Below, piece by piece: positions 10,373 through 23,284 of a DNA stretch of 64,000 bases (position 1 is the stretch's first letter; each line of letters begins with the position of its first letter). The stretch is from Prosapia bicincta (lineage: Eukaryota > Arthropoda > Insecta > Hemiptera > Cercopidae), in contig JBAIZL010000006.1 in NCBI GenBank assembly GCA_036971475.1, forward strand, positions 139,261,231 through 139,325,230. Direction: 5' to 3'. The notes beneath the pieces were generated by a model. That model saw only the letters and a program-made list of their open reading frames with translations. It did not search any database and had not been told where the DNA came from. Made by a program: the position numbers and the translations under genes.

Positions 10373-11537
10373 ATAAAGAACAAAGTCAAAATACAAATAC
10401 AAGAATTATAATTGAATTTACAATTCAAAGCTTTTCGTTGGTTAACAGTAACAACATCATCATTAGAATGCTTAGCAGAAGTCCCACAAGAGAAAACAAA
10501 TGTGTTGTGAATGCTAAGATAATTCACTAGTTTTAACCCTTTGTAGACGTTTATTTTTCAAGCACAATAAATCATTTTTTTGGGGGGAAATAAAAATAAC
10601 ATGTATATTCTCATTATCTTTTGCTACTTTGATACTTGAAAATTCTTTTTCTTGTGCTACAATAATTGCCATTTTACTTTAAATACTTACTTACTTAAAT
10701 TTTACTTTAAAATTCTTATTACTGTTTATGTATTTGCGTTATTTTCAGTTATTAACTAGAGTTAATACCTAGACATATATTTGCTCTGTAGCTTCAAAGA
10801 CGTTAAGCTATACCCATAGTTTTTCTGTCCTTCAAGGAATAGAGTTTGCACCGTACTAGGGTGAAGAGTTTTAATAAGGTAAAACAACAGGAATTAAACA
10901 GGAATAAACAGTCAATTGTTTATTACTTACTTTTACAAGCAAGACGTCCAACACAGTGTAGCCATTAATTACTTTTACAAGCAAGATGTCCAACACAGTG
11001 TTGCCATTACTTACATATAAAGGTATATTAGTTTTATACTCATCTTCTCTTCTGTTAGGAATATTTATATGTTTTTTAGTACATTTATCTGGATTTCCTA
11101 ACATAACACTATTTTGCTTTGTTGACGCGTTTCGGAATGCGTCAAACATAAATAGTACTGATCACCTAAACTTTGAGGTCAACCGTATCTACTGTCTATT
11201 TATTTGTTTGTTTATTATATTTTCTATCTTTAACTTTGCTTTATAAATTTTGAAATTTTCTAAAATATTCAAACGCCATCCTTATTAACATACTGTAAAC
11301 TTATCATTGTATTCTTCATTTCTTACGGTGCATGACCTCCTTTAGACAAAATTGTACTCTAATTAGAATCTTTTTTCCATATATTTAAATTATAATAAGA
11401 TATTTACGTCTAGTTTAAAATTGTCTTACAGTTTGCCCTTTATCAGATGATGTTGGTACTGTTAGCCAACGAAAAGCTTTGAATTGTAAATTCAATTATA
11501 ATTCTTGTATTTTTATTTTGACTTATGTTCTTTATAT
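10373..11537. mobile_element. Inverted-repeat element, about 1.17 kb (unit 2 copy)
   Basis: About 90 bp at the left (AATAAAGAACAAAGTCAAAA to CAACATCATC) returns as the reverse complement at the right (GATGATGTTGGTACTG to GTTCTTTAT). The interior holds a 2-copy tandem repeat (AAGCAAGACGTCCAACACAG) near 10930-11010. A single, more decayed terminus of the same kind is at 54890-54990 next to a PLE, and interior-like sequence recurs near 47845-47870. The end sequence carries a hairpin followed by GAAAA like the PLE-A end, so it may be another PLE-derived foldback. Class uncertain. Confidence 0.55.
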
Positions 11538-12890
11538 ATATATATATACACACACCAATATTATTAAATTTATTTATTTATATTCAACACAATTATGTAA
11601 TCAAACTATGTTTATTTAAAACACAATATTAGAAATTTATTAGTTATAACCATAAAAATTATTGCATAATTTATTGTTATCACAATAACACACATACAAT
11701 TTATTGTTTAATGATACTTTATACGCAAAGGAGGAAAAGACGAGAATTTTTATCTTCATAAGTAATAGCTTTATAATTTATTTCAATTTTCCTTGAAATT
11801 TCAATGTTATCTTGTGTAAATTTTCTTTTTTTTATTCTTTATAAAAGGATTCCAGATTTTACAGTCTACAATAGTTCCTGAGAAAACAACACACTGCTTA
11901 CATCTCAAATTATAATAGTCTTACTTGCTTGGTTAAAAAGACATTTCAGGTAATGCATTTTCTAATAAGTGTTTAACTAAATCTAATTTTACCAAATAAA
12001 ATATACAAAAATTTTAATTGGTAAAAGGTTGAAAAGCTAGTCAATAATGTCTTGAAATCAAATATTTTTCCTATCTAACCTTTATAAGTAATTATAAAGT
12101 GTAATGCCTCTGTTTGTGCTTGTTAGTTGCCCAAGTTTTTTGACACAATTTTCTACTTCTTCAGTACTAAATTTCTGTCCCTTTTTTTGTAGGAAGTAGT
12201 CAATCTTTATTGAGCTAATATATAAGCTGCTGTTTGATTTCATCATTTTCTCAGACAATTAGAAGGCATTGGTCTAATTTTTATACATGTTTTGGTATAC
12301 AGTTTTGTTTTTAAAGGTTTCTTCTTGTATAACTAAATTAGTTTAGTAAGAGTTAACTAATTAGTAAATACTAATAACAGTAATAAATTAATATTAAAGT
12401 AAAAATCATTAGTCAAATTGTTACCATTAGTCAAAACGTACAAAAAAGACTAGTTTATAAAATGAGTGGTTTTAGGTTTTTTGTATTAATTTTCTGTATT
12501 CTCTGTAAATTCGAACTTTTTTTGTGTTTCACCCTTATCCAAAGTCCCAAAGGTGATAGATCGTAAGGCTACTAGTGTATAAAATAAATGGCTTAATGCG
12601 TTTTATTCTGAGCACATTACAAAAATTAATGAACTTGTTTAAAAAAATGTAAGAGTAAAACTTATGGTAGCCTTGTATTTTCATATTCTATTTTTAAAAA
12701 TTTCCTTTCTTTAAAAATAAAATATGTAACTGTTTCCAAATATATTTATTGTGTTTAAAAAAATATAAAGGTATGGCAATAACGTCTTAATAAGAAATAA
12801 AATACACAGAAATAAATCTGGTAGGGGATTTCTTGATTTAACAATTTCTGTTATTTAACTTGTGTTGTAAATTTTTCAGAGTGCTTCAAA

Positions 12891-13870
12891 ATGTTTCCCA
12901 AATCAGCCATAATTGGTTCAGCCGCAGTATTGGTGATCATCTTCTTACAATGTTTAGTTCAGCCAACATCAGCATTTTTTTTTGATCCATATAGAAACAA
13001 TTCTTTTACTCAAGGAACATTAAACTTTAGTGACAGGTATGCACTGGCAAAGAGAAATTTCTCAAACTGTTTTCTTTCAGTAATTATTGAAATATAAGGT
13101 TTTTACATCACAAAAATTTTGTTCCTAATATTGTTAATATTTTATTTTGTGACTAACCTTTTTTTATATTATTGATTAAAAGATATATGATTTGTTTTGA
13201 CTTTCAACTTGAGTTACTTATATACTCATAGAAATTATTATTCTTAATACAGGCAAGTTTTTAACATTGCTGTATATGTTGTTTCGTATAAACATTATCC
13301 TTTATATATGCTATGAATTAAATGATAAAGGAAATACAAAATGTTACAGAATATATAATATAATATCTAGATTTGAAACTTGCTGGTATAATACTTCATT
13401 TCTTATTGATGTAATACAATTCGATTAACAGTTAATAATTTTTAATATCAATGGGCGTTTAGATAATGTAATTTAATATTTCTGTTTTAAATTTAGAACC
13501 CAAGGCAATAAGTAGTTAATTGATTAATAGCAATAGTCAATTCATAATATATAAATCTGAATACAGTGTTTAGTTTTTAAATAATCATTCATTTTAAATA
13601 AAATATTTTTTCAGACTATTGCATATGGACGTTGTACAAGAATATCCAGTCTTTTGGGGAGTTAACGTTTATAATATCATCTTTCCATCTCAAAGTGAAA
13701 CTAACAATGCAACCATTTCTTACATTGAAGTTACTGATAAAGCAACAAATGGATATGGCGCACGTGCATATGTGTTAGATGGAGGAGTCGGAAGCAAGAG
13801 CGTAGTGATTCGCATTCAGTCTCAAGTATTTGGGAGAATCAATTATGTTGTTAAAATTTATGGACAGTAA
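12891..13870 (+). CDS. MBF2-domain secreted protein, copy 2 (exons 12891-13036 and 13615-13870)
   Basis: Same structure as copy 1: 133 residues, signal peptide ending PTSA, donor GACAG|gtatgc, acceptor tttttcag|ACTATTG, intron 578 bp. Differences from copy 1 in the mature protein are few (for example D32 for E, F46 for S, E58 and Y59, S109). The domain hallmarks GGVG and terminal VKIYGQ are kept, so it looks functional. Upstream sequence and exon 1 resemble copy 3; the 3' flank resembles copy 1. It is probably a secreted response or immune-type MBF2 protein. That role is known for some family members and is only inferred here. Confidence 0.85.
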
Positions 13871-15554
13871 TAAAATATGGATGTAACTGAAAGTTATTAT
13901 ATGTAAATTACATGATATTACTTTATCAAATATACTTATTACAATTTTAATTTATATATATTGAAGAAATATATTTAGTGAAAAAAAGTCAGGTTTTTAA
14001 TTTAATCCTCTACTCTATGAAAATAAATACACTTGCAGTAAATTTTTGTTATACTGAAATCCATAACATACAATTTATACTATTCCCACATTTAAATTTA
14101 ATTTTCAAACAAACATCATGTGAGCATTGCTATAGAAGGCCTTCATGTGCTTTGTATGTAGTTGAATGTATCTACTTTTCGTCTAGTTTGTAAATTGGAG
14201 AAAGTAACTTTTCAATTCATAGGTCCTTCGTTGATCCAATAAGTTCTTTTATATCCGATAGATAAATTGGAGTTTTTAAGCTATAATAGAGTTAGTCATT
14301 CTTAAGAATTATTTTGTAAAATGTATATGGAGATGTTTTATATAAGATTGCAAAGGCTTTGACTTTTTATGCTTGAAAGCCAGCAAGCAATTGTCTTTAA
14401 AAAACAACTTTTTAAAATCAAGCCACATTGCATTTAAAATGTCATAAAAATTTAATGCAAAAATGCTGAGAGAGAGAAGTAAAGGGAAATTAAAATTCTG
14501 TAACACATTGGGATTAGAAAAAAATCATCCAATCTAATTTAATTAAACATAAATATCATCAGATCCAATTAGGTTTTAAAACCTCATGGATCTTAAGCAA
14601 AATATACCCATGGAGGATTATAAAAATATGTTGGTCATGTTATGTTTCATATAAACTTGATTGTTTAATATGCAAGTAGATTATTTTATCCAATAGGAAC
14701 CGCACTTTAAAAAAGTACTTTACCACCTATAAAGTAATTTTATAATTTTAATTTACTTGGGATTTTACTGAGTTGGGTACAACCCATATAATTTTTGTAC
14801 AGCATTGAACACTGAGGTTTGTTTTGACATTTTTGATAAAACTGAATACAACAGTAAGGACCTTATGTACTATGTACAGTTATTAAAGCCTAAAATGTTC
14901 ACATTTTGATAACTTAGTACCTACCTGAGAATACAGACTTTTCCATGATTCCCAGCATAGAACATTACACTGAACAAGTGTAAAACGCTTGTGTTGAAAA
15001 TATTTTTGAGTTTTCTAAGTTTCATTTGACTAAACATACAGTAAATAATTGTACACTTATTAAATAACAGTAGCTTTTTTATTATTGGTATTTACAATTA
15101 CTCTGACAAATTCTCAATTTCAGTGAAGAAACAAACTCAGGGTTATTGTATAGTTACAAGGCATACCCTTGTACAAAACTTTAGTTGTAACCATAGTTAA
15201 GTTATGGAATTTCACGAATCTATGAAAGAAAATGAGTCTGCTAAGAGAAAAACCTTCTATTACCCATCCATTGCATTAATACATTGCTTATATGAGTTTA
15301 TAAAATACTCAAATCATACATTTTTATAGTCTGAATGTATTATAGACTAAATGGTAGATTATATACATAACTGGCTTGCCTTTATTACTTAAGTTAGTAA
15401 AATATGTAGAATTATTGAATTTCAAAATGTATTTTATATAAGATTGAAAATGCATATTTGTAAGGGGGTTCCTATCAAAGTTTTTTTTACAAACTTAGAA
15501 CACTTGTAAAAATGTTACATTTGTGAATAGTATCACTTACTTTTATGCTCTTGA

Positions 15555-15800
15555 ATTTTGTAGTCTATTACGTTCAGTAATCTTAATTAATCATTTTAAC
15601 ATTAGTTTATGATCAACCGAACTTTAAATTTTGTATAAACTTACATAGACAGAACGTTTTCGATCATTATGTGGCTATCTCTATCTGTGTCGTCTGCTTG
15701 GAGTTTTTGGGTTAAGCAGTGATAGTTTTAAAGGCAGGTTTTGGATAGTATCAAACAGTATGTGTGATTTGCATTGTGTTTGTTCGTTTTATAATTTTAC
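15555..15800 (-). mobile_element. PLE-A terminal fragment in unit 2
   Basis: Near-identical copy of 7655-7905, carried along by the tandem duplication. It is absent from the equivalent place at the end of unit 3 (about 24280), where foldback family 2 sequence is found instead. Confidence 0.7.
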
Positions 15801-16084
15801 TACCTAAATTAATATCAGTGTCAATTCAATATTATTGATTAAAACTAGCATGACTTATATTAAAACACTGTGGCACTACAGTGTAACTTTTACCTACGAC
15901 ATAATTTGTGCTAGACTAAATCCATTTACATTTAGATTCATTTATAATTTATTTGTATAAATGGATATGAGTGTAACAATTAAATAAATGTTATAAAAAA
16001 ATATAGATTTTCATACTCCTTTAGTTTACCTATGAAATTTAAAAATAACTTGCAATAACAAAGCAAAATAAAGTCTAGCAGGTA

Positions 16085-16660
16085 CAGTAATTTGGGAAAA
16101 TTATGAAATTCTAGCAAACCATTTTATTTTGATGGAAGAATACCAAACTCGTGATAGTTTAGACAGACACAAGTATGAAGGTCTGCTTAGAAAACTGGGT
16201 TTATTCTAGATTAGGCTCTAATGTGTGATCCACTTCAAGAACTAAAAGAAGCTAGTGAAGAACTAGAGAACCGAGTTGCAGATTTGTTCCAAGCTAAAAA
16301 ACATTTACAGATTATGCCAAACAAATTTACTGCTTGGAAAGATAGCCCAGGAATATTTTAAGAGGAAGTTGTGATTTCTGTCAACAACAAAAAATTTATG
16401 GGAGTTGAACTTTATGAAAAAATAATAAACTGCTTATTGATCCTGTTGTCTTTGGCTAATTTACCCCATACAGTTGACTAAAGCTGGTCTAAAGGCATTA
16501 TTGACGATACTTTTGGAGTAAAATATTGAGTCACTAGCCATTCGCTTTCAATTGACAAAATGAGAGAGACTTGAAGCATTTCGGGAATATTTTGTTGACA
16601 ATTGTGAGCACTTAGTAGAAACTGTAAAAGTAAAAGAAACTTTGCTTGTTGTAATAATCT
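16085..16660 (+). pseudogene. Decayed coding-like segment of unknown origin (unit 3 copy)
   Basis: Almost identical to 8195-8760, with the same stops and frame breaks. The damage therefore predates the latest duplication and the segment is not a functional gene. Confidence 0.3.
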
Positions 16661-16678
16661 TGAATTCATTGATTATAC

Positions 16679-16955
16679 TTTAATTAAATAATACTCAACT
16701 AAGGGAATATGTAAGAGCTTACTTGCTGACCCATTTCGAAACAATCATTCCTTTTACAAAGCAAAGTCTCTACTGGCAGCGTCACTGCTAGGTACAAAGG
16801 TTGTCAGTGTGAGATTATACTATCTCATACCGAATATCTTTATACCTAGTGGTAACGCCACCAGTAGAGGCTTAACTTCGTAAGAGAGAATTGTTTCAAA
16901 ACGCTTCAGCAAGTAAGCCCTTACATATTCACTTAGTTAAGTATTATTTAATTAA
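16679..16955. repeat. Foldback element, family 3 (unit 3 copy)
   Basis: Duplicate of 8786-9061 with only a few substitutions, including one in the central palindrome (CTACTGGCAGCGTCAC). Confidence 0.75.
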
Positions 16956-17666
16956 ACGTTAAAACAAACAATCCCAAGAATCTACTTCTATTCAAAATAA
17001 TCCAGTATCTTTAAGGAAATATGAGAGAGGCTTTTATCAAAAGACCCGTTCATCGTAACTGATTCCATGGCACGTTTGTTAACATGAATTGTCTCTTCAC
17101 ATTTTTTTTGAAGCTGAAAGGCTCATCACTCACTCGTATTGAACCTTCAAAGTATGTGGAACCTTGCCAGCTTTGGGGACAGCATTCCAATGTGAATACC
17201 AACAGCAAAGAGAGGGAGAGAGAGAGAGAGAGAGTGAGAAGAGTCACATACAACAAAAACGTTTTGAAACTTTGGACAATTTTTCAAGCTGTAAGGTAAA
17301 ATGTGTTTAAGTACATTCTATAATAAATATTATTTCAGAAAACTGTAAAGGCAAAATTAAAAAAAACAATACATAAAAGTTTGTTGGTGAACATGTGTAT
17401 ATTTTCAAACCAAATGTATTTGATATTTTTAATTACATAAAAAAAATTAACTGAAATAATATACATCGGTTGAATAATAGCCGGGTTGTGCTACATAAAA
17501 ATTTAATATAGGCCAATGGCTATGGCAAGAAAAAATGTTGCTACAGCAGTCTCAATTTAAATAAAAATTTCAACCAAAATTAGATTCCTACTTTGTCTAT
17601 AGATTAATTTTTAATCTTATTCAGAAAAGAGTAAAAATATCGTTCTCAGAACTATATATTTCACTG

Positions 17667-17670
<4 letters not shown>

Positions 17671-17747
<77 letters not shown>
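17671..17747. repeat. (TA)n microsatellite
   Basis: Expanded to about 77 bp, against 24 bp at the matching place in unit 2 (9781-9804), immediately before the PLE-B foldback. Confidence 0.85.
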
Positions 17748-17751
<4 letters not shown>

Positions 17752-18115
17752 AATAGTTACTATCTGGAGTACATCCGTTCATTCTGCAGTCCATAAATTC
17801 GCAGTTCCGACGTTTCGCTAGAATCTCATCCAGCATTGACGAGGTGAACCCAACAACAGTAGAAGAGCGAGTGAAGAGCGCAGATAACTCGGCTCCTATA
17901 TATAGAGGAAAGTTATATACTGTTCTTTCCTCTATATATAGGAGCCGAGTTATCTGCACTCTTCACTCGCTCTTCTACTGTTGTTGGGTTCACCTCGTCA
18001 ATGCTGGATGAGATTCTAGCAAAACATCGGAATTGCGAATTTATGGACTGCAGAATGAACGGATGTACTCCAGATAGTAAATATTCATCATATTTTTCCA
18101 TCCGTGAAGGAATAC
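17748..18115. mobile_element. Foldback derivative of the PLE-B terminus (unit 3 copy)
   Basis: Duplicate of 9805-10165: inverted arms meeting near 17915 around TATATATAG. The left arm retains the full ACCCAACAACAG that is slightly deleted in unit 2. Confidence 0.75.
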
Positions 18116-18121
18116 GTATCA

Positions 18122-18122
<1 letters not shown>

Positions 18123-18219
<97 letters not shown>

Positions 18220-18256
18220 AACAAAAGTCTAAATACAAATACAAGAATTATAATAT

Positions 18257-18315
<59 letters not shown>
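18123..18315. repeat. Two long (TA)n arrays
   Basis: TA runs at about 18124-18216 and 18263-18315 with the same short spacer as in unit 2. The first array is longer than its unit 2 counterpart. Confidence 0.85.
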
Positions 18316-18319
<4 letters not shown>

Positions 18320-18346
18320 TCGCAATATGTATTCTTGTGTATTAAT

Positions 18347-19502
18347 AAAGAACATAGTCAAAATACAAATACAAGAATTATAATTGAATTTACAATTCAA
18401 AGCTTTTCGTTGGTTAACAGTACCAACATCATCATCAGAATGCTTAGCAGAAGTCCCACAAGAGAAAACAAATGTGTTGTGAATGCTAAGTTAATTGACT
18501 AGTTTTAATCCTTTGTAGACGTTTATTTTTCAAGCACAATAAATCATTTTTTTTGGGTTGAAATAAAAATAACATATATATTCTCATTATCTTTTGCTAC
18601 TTTGATACTTGAAAATTCTTTTTCTTATGCTACAAACATTGCCATTTTACTTTAAATACTTACTTACTTAAATTTTACTTTTAAATTCTTATTACTGTTT
18701 ATGTATTTGCGTTATTTTCAGTTATTAACTAGAGTTAATACCTAGACATATATTTGCTCTGTAGTTTCAAAGACGATAAGCTATACCCATAGTTTTTCTG
18801 TCCTTCAAGGAATAGAGTTTCCACCGTACTAGGGTGAAGAGTTTTAATAAGGTAAAACAACAGGAATTAAACAGGAATAAACAGTCAGTTGTTTATTACT
18901 TACTTTTACAAGCAAGACGTCCAACACAGTGTTGCCATTAATTACTTTTACAAGCAAGATGTCCAACACAGTGTTGCCATTACTTACATATAAAGGTATA
19001 TTAGTTTTATACTCATCTTCTCTTCTGTTAGGAATATTTATATGTTTTTTAGTACATTTATCTGGATTTCCTAACATAACACTATTTTGCTTTGTTGACG
19101 CTTTTCGGAATGCGTCAAACATAAATAGTACTGATCCCCTAAACTTTGAGGTCAACCGTATCTACTGTCTATTTATTTGTTTGTTTATTATATTTTCTAT
19201 CATTAACTTTGCTTTATAAATTTTGAAATTTTCTAAAATATTCAAACGCCATCCTTATTAACATACTGTAAACTTATCATTGTATTCTTCATTTCTTACG
19301 GTGCATGACCTCCTTTAGACAAAATTGTACTACAATTAGAATCTTTTTTCCATATATTTAAATTATAATAAGATATTTACGTCTAGTTTAAAATTGTCTT
19401 ACAGTTTGCCCTTTATCAGATGATGTTGGTACTGTTAGCCAACGAAAAGCTTTGAATTGTAAATTCAATTATAATTCTTGTATTTGTATTTTGACTTATG
19501 TT

Positions 19503-19507
<5 letters not shown>
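18347..19507. mobile_element. Inverted-repeat element, about 1.16 kb (unit 3 copy)
   Basis: Duplicate of 10373-11537. The two arms are slightly better matched here (GTACCAACATCATCATC against GATGATGTTGGTAC). A (TA)n run at 19507-19541 follows. Confidence 0.55.
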
Positions 19508-19548
<41 letters not shown>

Positions 19549-20883
19549 CAATATTATTAAATTTATTTATTTATATTCAACACAATTATGTAATCAAACT
19601 ATGTTTATTTAAAACACAATATTAGAAATTTATTAGTTATAACCCTAAAAATTATTGCATAATTTATTGTTATCACAATAACACACATACAATTTATTGT
19701 TTAATGATACTTTATACGCAAAGGAGGAAAAGACGAGAATTTTTATCTTCATAAGTAATAGCTTTATAATTTATTTCAATTTTCCTTGAAATTTCAATGT
19801 TATCTTGTGTAAATTTTCTTTTTTTTATTCTTTATAAAAGGATTCCAGATTTTACAGTCTACAATAGTTCCTGAGAAAACAACATACTGCTTACATCTCA
19901 AATTATAATAGTCTTACTTGCTTGGTTAAAAAGACATTTCAGGTAATGCATTTTCTAATAAGTGTTTAACTAAATCTAATTTTACCAAATGAAATATACA
20001 AAAATTTTAATTGGTAAAAGGTTGAAAAGCTAGTCAATAATGTCTTGAAATCAAATATTTTTCCTATCTAACTTTTATAAGTAATTATAAAATGTAATGC
20101 CTATGTTTGTGCTTGTTAGTTGCCCAAGTTTTTTGACACAATTTTCTACTTCTTCAGTACTAAATTTCTGTCCCTTTTTTTGTAGGAAGTAGTCAATCTT
20201 TATTGAGCTAATATATAAGCTGCTGTTTGATTTCATCATTTTCTCAGACAATTAGAAGGCATTGGTCTAATTTTTATACATGTTTTGGTATACAGTTTTA
20301 TTTTTAAAGGTTTCTTCTTGTATATCTAAATTAGTTTAGTAAGAGTTAACTAATTAGTAAATACTAATAACAGTAATAAATTAATATTAAAGTAAAAATC
20401 ATTAGTCAAATTGTTACCATTAGTCAAAACGTACAAAAAAGACTAGTTTATAAAATGAGTGGTTTTAGGTTTTTTGTATTAATTTTCTGTATTCTCTGTA
20501 AATTCGAACTTTTTTTGTGTTTCACCCTTATCCAAAGTCCCAAAGGTGATAGATCGTAAGGCTACTAGTGTATAAAATAAATGGCTTAATGCGTTTTATT
20601 CTGAGCACATTACAAAAATTAATGAACTTGTTTAAAAAAATGTAAGAGTAAAACTTATGGTAGCCTTGTATTTTCATATTCTATTTTAAAAAATTTCCTT
20701 TCTTTAAAAATAAAATATGTAACTGTTTCCAAATATATTTATTGTGTTTAAAAAAATATAAAGGTATGGCAATAACGTCTTAATAAGAAATAAAATACAC
20801 AGAAATAAATCTGGTAGGGGATTTCTTGATTTAACAATTTCTGTTATTTAACTTGTATTGTAAATTTTTCAGAGTGCTTCAAA

Positions 20884-21863
20884 ATGTTTCCCAAATCAGC
20901 CATAATTGGTTCAGCCGCAGTATTGGTGATCATCTGCTTACAATGTTTAAATCAGCCAACATCAGCATTTGTTTTTGTACCATATAGAAACAATTCTTTT
21001 ACTCAAGGAACATTAAACTCTAGTGACAGGTATGCACTGGCAAAGAGAAATTTCTTAAACTGTTTTCTTTCAGTAATTATTGAAATATAAGGTTTTTACA
21101 TCACAAAAATTTTGTTCCTAATATTGTTAATATTTTATTTTGTGACTAACCTTTTTTTATACTATTGATTAAAAGATATATGATTTGTTTTTACTTTCAA
21201 CTTGAGTTACTTATATACTCATAGAAATTATTATTCTTAATACAGGCAAGTTTTTAACATTGCTGTATATGTTGTTTCGTATAAACATTATCCTTTATAT
21301 ATGCTATGAATTAAATGATAAAGGAAATACAAAATGTTACAGTATATATAATATAATATCTAGATTTGAAACTTGCTGGTATAATACTTCATTTCTTATT
21401 GATGTAATACAATTCGATTAACAGTTAATAATTATTAATATCAATGGGCGTTTAGATAATGTAATTTAATATTTCTATTTTAAATTTAGAACCCAAGGCA
21501 ATAAGTAGTTAATTGATTAATAGCAATAGTCAATTCATAATATATAAATCTGAATGCAGCGTTTAGTTTTTAAATAATCATTCATTTTAAATAAAATATT
21601 TTTTCAGACTATTGTATATGGAAGTTATACAAGAAAATCCGGTCTTTTGGGGAGTTAAAGTTTATAATATCTTCTTTCCATCGAAATATGTAAGTAACAA
21701 TGCAACCATTTCTTACATTGAAGTTACTGATAAAGCAACAAATGGATATGGCGCAAGTTCATATGTGGTATATGGAGGAGTCGGGAAAACGAGCGTAGTT
21801 CTACACTTTGAGTCTCAACTATTTGGGAGAATCAATTATGTTGTTAAAATTTATGGACAGTAA
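20884..21863 (+). CDS. MBF2-domain secreted protein, copy 3, divergent (exons 20884-21029 and 21608-21863)
   Basis: Same gene structure and length (133 residues, intron 578 bp, phase 2) as copies 1 and 2, with signal peptide, GGVG and terminal VKIYGQ intact. Exon 2 differs from copy 2 at about 28 of 256 bases by my count. About 24 of these change amino acids (21 of 84 residues, including K66, F71, K75, Y76, V77, S99, S100, Y104, K109, T110, H114, F115 and E116). Exon 1 has 7 changes, all non-synonymous. The intron between them differs at only about 8 of 578 bases. The central TISYIEVTD..NGYGA stretch is unchanged. This suggests diversifying selection, or conversion of exons from another paralogue. 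Confidence 0.85.
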
Positions 21864-22019
21864 TAAAATATGGATGTAACTGAAAGTTATTATATGTAAA
21901 TTACATGATATTACTTTATCAAATATACTTATTACAATGTTAATTTATATATATTGAAGAAATATATTTAGTGAAAAAAAAGTCAGGTTTTTAATTTAAT
22001 CCTCTACTCTATGAAAATA

Positions 22020-22180
22020 AATACACTTGCAGTAAATTTTTGTTATACTGAAATCCATAACATACAATTTATACTATTCCCACATTTAAATTTAATTTTC
22101 ATACACTTGCAGTAAATTTTTGTTATACTGAAATCCATAACATACAATTTATACTATTCCCACATTTAAATTTAATTTTC
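22020..22180 (+). repeat. 80-bp tandem duplication downstream of MBF2 copy 3
   Basis: The stretch from ATACACTTGCAGTAAATTTT to AATTTAATTTTC occurs twice in a row here and once in the matching places 6137-6217 and 14028-14108. It is a local duplication specific to unit 3. Confidence 0.8.
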
Positions 22181-23284
22181 AAACAAACATCATGTGAGCA
22201 TTGCTATAGAAGGCCTTCATGTGCTTTAGTTCAATGTATACTACTTTTCATCTAGTTTGTAAATTGGAGAAAGTAACTTTTCAATTCATAGGTCCTTCTT
22301 TGATCCAATAAGTTCTTTTATATCCGATAGATAAATTGGAGTTTTTAAGCTATAATAGAGTTAGTCATTCTTAAGAATTATTTTGTAAAATGTATATGGA
22401 GATGTTTTATATAAGATTGCAAAGGCTTTGACTTTTTATGCTTTAAAGCCAGCAAGCAATTGTCTTTAAAAAACAACTTTTTAAAATCAAGTCACATTGC
22501 ATTTAAAATGTAATAAAAATTTAATGCAAAAATGCTGAGAGAGAGAAGTAAAGGGAAATTAAAATTCTGTAACACATTGGGATTAGAAAAAAAATCATCC
22601 AATCTAATTTAATTAAACATAAATATCATCAGATCCAATTAGGTTTTAAAAACTCATGGATCTTAAGCAAAATATACCCATGGAGGATTATAAAAATATG
22701 TTGGTCATGTTATGTTTCATATAAACTTGATTGTTTAATATGCAAGTAGATTATTTTATCCAATAGGAACCGCACTTTGAAAAAGTACTTTACCACCTAT
22801 AAAGTAATTTTATAATTTTAATTTACTTGGGAATTTACTGAGTTGGGTACAACCCATATAATTTTTGTACAGCATTGAACACTGAGGTTTGTTTTGACAT
22901 TTTTGATAAAACTGAATACAACAGTAAGGACCTTATGTACTATGTACAGTTATTAAAGCCTAAAATGTTCACATTTTGATAACTTAGTACCTACCTGAGA
23001 ATAAAGACTTTTCCATGATTCCCAGCATATTATTATTAAGCTATTAAAGAGTTAATCATTCTTAATAATTATTTTTAAAATGTATATGAAGATATTTTAT
23101 ATATGATTGCAAAGGCTTAGACTTTTTATGCTTGAAAGCCAGCAAGCAATTGTCTTTAAAAAACAACTTTTTTAAATCGAGTCACAATGTAAAAATTTAA
23201 TGCAAAAATGCTGAGAGAGAAAGAGAGAGATAAAGAGAAAACACGATTCTATAATACATTGAGATGAAAAAAAGTTATCTTAAT

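Larger units (their letters stand above)
7900..15790. repeat. Tandem duplication unit 2 (contains MBF2 gene copy 2)
   Basis: Offset from unit 1 is 7891-7892 bp across the gene. The part downstream of exon 2 is almost identical to unit 1. The part upstream (9780-13000) is almost identical to unit 3, so the unit looks recombinant with a switch close to the MBF2 gene. Confidence 0.85.

Noticed and set aside
17050..17256. 68-codon minus frame and overlapping + frame with RERERE
   Set aside because: Driven by the (GA)n repeat; the frame differs between units with repeat length.
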